In this document: in pieces, positions 6,960 to 8,349 of the stretch
How the letters are laid out: every line of letters begins with the position of its first letter
Numbering within the stretch: position 1 is the stretch's first letter
Source of the DNA: Bacteroidales bacterium
Lineage (GTDB): Bacteria > Bacteroidota > Bacteroidia > Bacteroidales > VadinHA17
Length of the DNA: 8,349 nucleotides
Assembly: GCA_016936695.1 (NCBI GenBank)
Contig: JAFGXK010000181.1
Coordinates: forward strand, 1 to 8,349
Reading direction: 5' to 3'
Position numbers and translations under genes: made by a program
The notes under the pieces: model-generated
The model's database searches: none
What the model was told of the DNA's origin: nothing
The model's input: only the letters and a program-made list of their open reading frames with translations

Positions 6960-6990
6960 CAAATGTATGAAAATATTTGAATCATGCAAA
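6960..6990 (-). promoter_or_regulatory. Consensus Bacteroidota promoter for the porin gene
   Basis: On the minus strand there is TTTG (6987-6990), a 19-base spacer, then TACATTTG (6960-6967). Both boxes and the spacing match the TTTG / TAnnTTTG promoter of this phylum exactly. Transcription would start near 6953, giving a leader of about 110 bases before the porin ATG at 6843. No promoter-like match was seen in the rest of the 6844-7091 gap, and no clear terminator follows the upstream receptor gene. Confidence 0.75.
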
Positions 6991-7091
6991 TAAGTCTAAA
7001 ATACCATACTGATATTTAATCAATTGTAATGAATTTTAACCGCTGTTCGAAAATTGAATTATTTTGCAGGTACCCGATCCTTAAATTCGTG

Positions 7092-8349
7092 TTATCCCTC
7101 ATTGCCATATCCTTCAGACCGTATTTTTCCCGAAAACCTGATACTGAAACTCCTCTGGGGCTGAATGTCCCCCGGCCTGCCCATGTATTCGGTGTTTGTT
7201 AAATTCTTAACAGCTAACGAAAGGGTAAATTTCTCATTGATCATATACCCGATGTTTCCGTCAATAGTTGTATAACCTTCGTTGTGTCCAGCCCAATAGT
7301 CGCCGAAACCGGGCAGAATGGGAGTGTTAATGAACACTTCATCAATATTCAGGATCTTCGACCTCAGATAGAGGCTGAGCCCGAAGCTGGCTCTTTTCCT
7401 TTGGCCGTCGAGGGAGACTATCCCTGAGTGTTTTCTCCTGTATTTCAGGTAAGTATCCGTATTCTGATGTGTGTATTTATTATATTCGACGGGATACATG
7501 AATGTATAGCCCCCCGATATAGCTGTACGGAGTTCCCCGAAGGTCCTGGCAAGAAGCAGTTCCGCCTCGAGCCCGTAGATTCTCGATTGCTCAACGTTTG
7601 TGGCCATAAATCCGAATCCTTCGGGATAAGCCCCGAACATATACTCGATTATGTTTGAGTTCTGGATCAGGAAGGCCGAGAAATCTGCCTGTCCTGTTAT
7701 ATTTCCCAATAGTATACCCTGCTTGATGCCCGCTTCGGTGCTCCATCCCGATTCAGAAAGGATACCGGGGTTTGCTATTATTCTTATTGATCCGATTGTC
7801 GTTGCTGCAAATTTCTCGGCCATGGATGGATAACGGTAGCCCTGACCGAATGACGCTCTGAGGAAAGTCATTTCCGCAGCCTGCCAGTTCAGTCCGGCCC
7901 GGAGTATCGGGACCAGTTCGTTGCCGGAGCCGTCGAGCGAATAATTTTCCAGTCTGACACCGGCAACAGCCTTGAGCCGGTTGAGCGGCCTGACTTCAAC
8001 TTGAGTGAAAGCTGCCATGTTAAATCCCGAGTGGTCGCCGAAGAAATTTGATTTTACCACGCTGTAATTCTCTGAAAGTCCTGCGGTTAAATCGACAATA
8101 TCGTGTAGCCTGTACCAGAGCTGGTATTCGGCATAAAGGGAATTGGCATCGCTGTTATTCTGTTCGCTTTCAGGAAGCCTGTTTAGGGTCGACTGGTACC
8201 TCAGCCTGAGGTCATGCCTGAAACGCCCTGTTTTCCTGTACGACACAAAGGGATCGACAGTAAGGAAGGTCCCATGATATTCGTTTGCTGTAGAAGGTGA
8301 CTGCTTAAGAGCGCCGGTTTCGGCATTTTCCCAAAGCACAAAATCTTTC
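7092..8349 (-). CDS. TonB-dependent receptor, C-terminal half (N-terminus beyond window)
   Basis: The frame is open from the right edge to TAA at 7092-7094, giving 418 complete codons; the signal peptide, plug and first barrel strands lie outside. A GTG at 8339 is in frame but only internal, since coding continues upstream as KDF. What remains is barrel. Typical receptor segments are FGQGYRYPSMAEKFAA, then NPGILSESGWSTEAGIKQG (the N-P-x-L-x-x-E-x-x-x-x-E-x-G motif), NVEQSRIYGLEAELLL, and LAVKNLTNTEYMGRPGD near the end, which is the usual last-strand region. The style resembles siderophore/vitamin-type receptors more than SusC; the substrate cannot be told from the barrel. After the last clear strand (RSFSIRF) the protein runs on for about a dozen polar residues ending GYGNEG, instead of stopping at an aromatic residue. 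It is a different receptor type from the one at 1-2436 and is transcribed separately from the porin downstream. Confidence 0.93.
   Translation of the reverse strand, partial: KDFVLWENAETGALKQSPSTANEYHGTFLTVDPFVSYRKTGRFRHDLRLRYQSTLNRLPESEQNNSDANSLYAEYQLWYRLHDIVDLTAGLSENYSVVKSNFFGDHSGFNMAAFTQVEVRPLNRLKAVAGVRLENYSLDGSGNELVPILRAGLNWQAAEMTFLRASFGQGYRYPSMAEKFAATTIGSIRIIANPGILSESGWSTEAGIKQGILLGNITGQADFSAFLIQNSNIIEYMFGAYPEGFGFMATNVEQSRIYGLEAELLLARTFGELRTAISGGYTFMYPVEYNKYTHQNTDTYLKYRRKHSGIVSLDGQRKRASFGLSLYLRSKILNIDEVFINTPILPGFGDYWAGHNEGYTTIDGNIGYMINEKFTLSLAVKNLTNTEYMGRPGDIQPQRSFSIRFSGKIRSEGYGNEG

Noticed and set aside
7016..7102. A 28-codon minus-strand frame overlapping the end of the second receptor gene (ATGAGGGATAA).
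   Set aside because: Short, no recognisable features, no ribosome binding site; probably chance.

Overview
The window most likely comes from a member of the Bacteroidota, probably a Bacteroidales-like lineage. It encodes two TonB-dependent outer-membrane receptors (one with the N-terminal carboxypeptidase-regulatory-like domain common in this phylum), a lipoprotein with a lysine/acid-rich sequence after the lipid-bearing cysteine, and a FadL-type porin. Start codons lack Shine-Dalgarno sequences, and two promoters match the phylum's TTTG / TAnnTTTG pattern. The exact genus cannot be read from the window.

Layout, left to right. (1) 1-2436, minus: a TonB-dependent receptor with 812 residues visible; its C-terminus lies beyond the left edge. 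(2) 2463-2490: an intrinsic terminator-like hairpin in the 69-base gap. (3) 2506-3930, minus: a 474-residue lipoprotein with an Ig/cadherin-like N-terminal part and a predicted right-handed beta-helix. (4) 3931-4383: a 453-base intergenic region with a -7 element (3979-3986), a series of 7-mers spaced exactly 11 bases apart (4008-4047), and a GC-rich hairpin cluster (4149-4277). (5) 4384-5073, plus: a secreted 229-residue protein of unknown function with four cysteines. (6) 5074-5220: a polypurine tract, a hairpin with heptamer repeats, and a strong bidirectional terminator between convergent genes. (7) 5221-6843, minus: a FadL/OmpP1-family porin with its own consensus promoter at 6960-6990. 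(8) 7092-8349, minus: the C-terminal 418 residues of a second TonB-dependent receptor.

How the genes work together: every recognisable product is an envelope or exported protein, and three are outer-membrane transport barrels. The lipoprotein and the left receptor look like one transcription unit, with the lipoprotein first and an internal terminator that would lower receptor expression. The lipoprotein promoter has a good -7 but no -33 element. At that place it has 11-base-phased direct repeats, the arrangement bound by PhoB-type (OmpR/PhoB) response regulators. This suggests an inducible nutrient-uptake operon, possibly responding to phosphate starvation. The regulator and substrate are inference.
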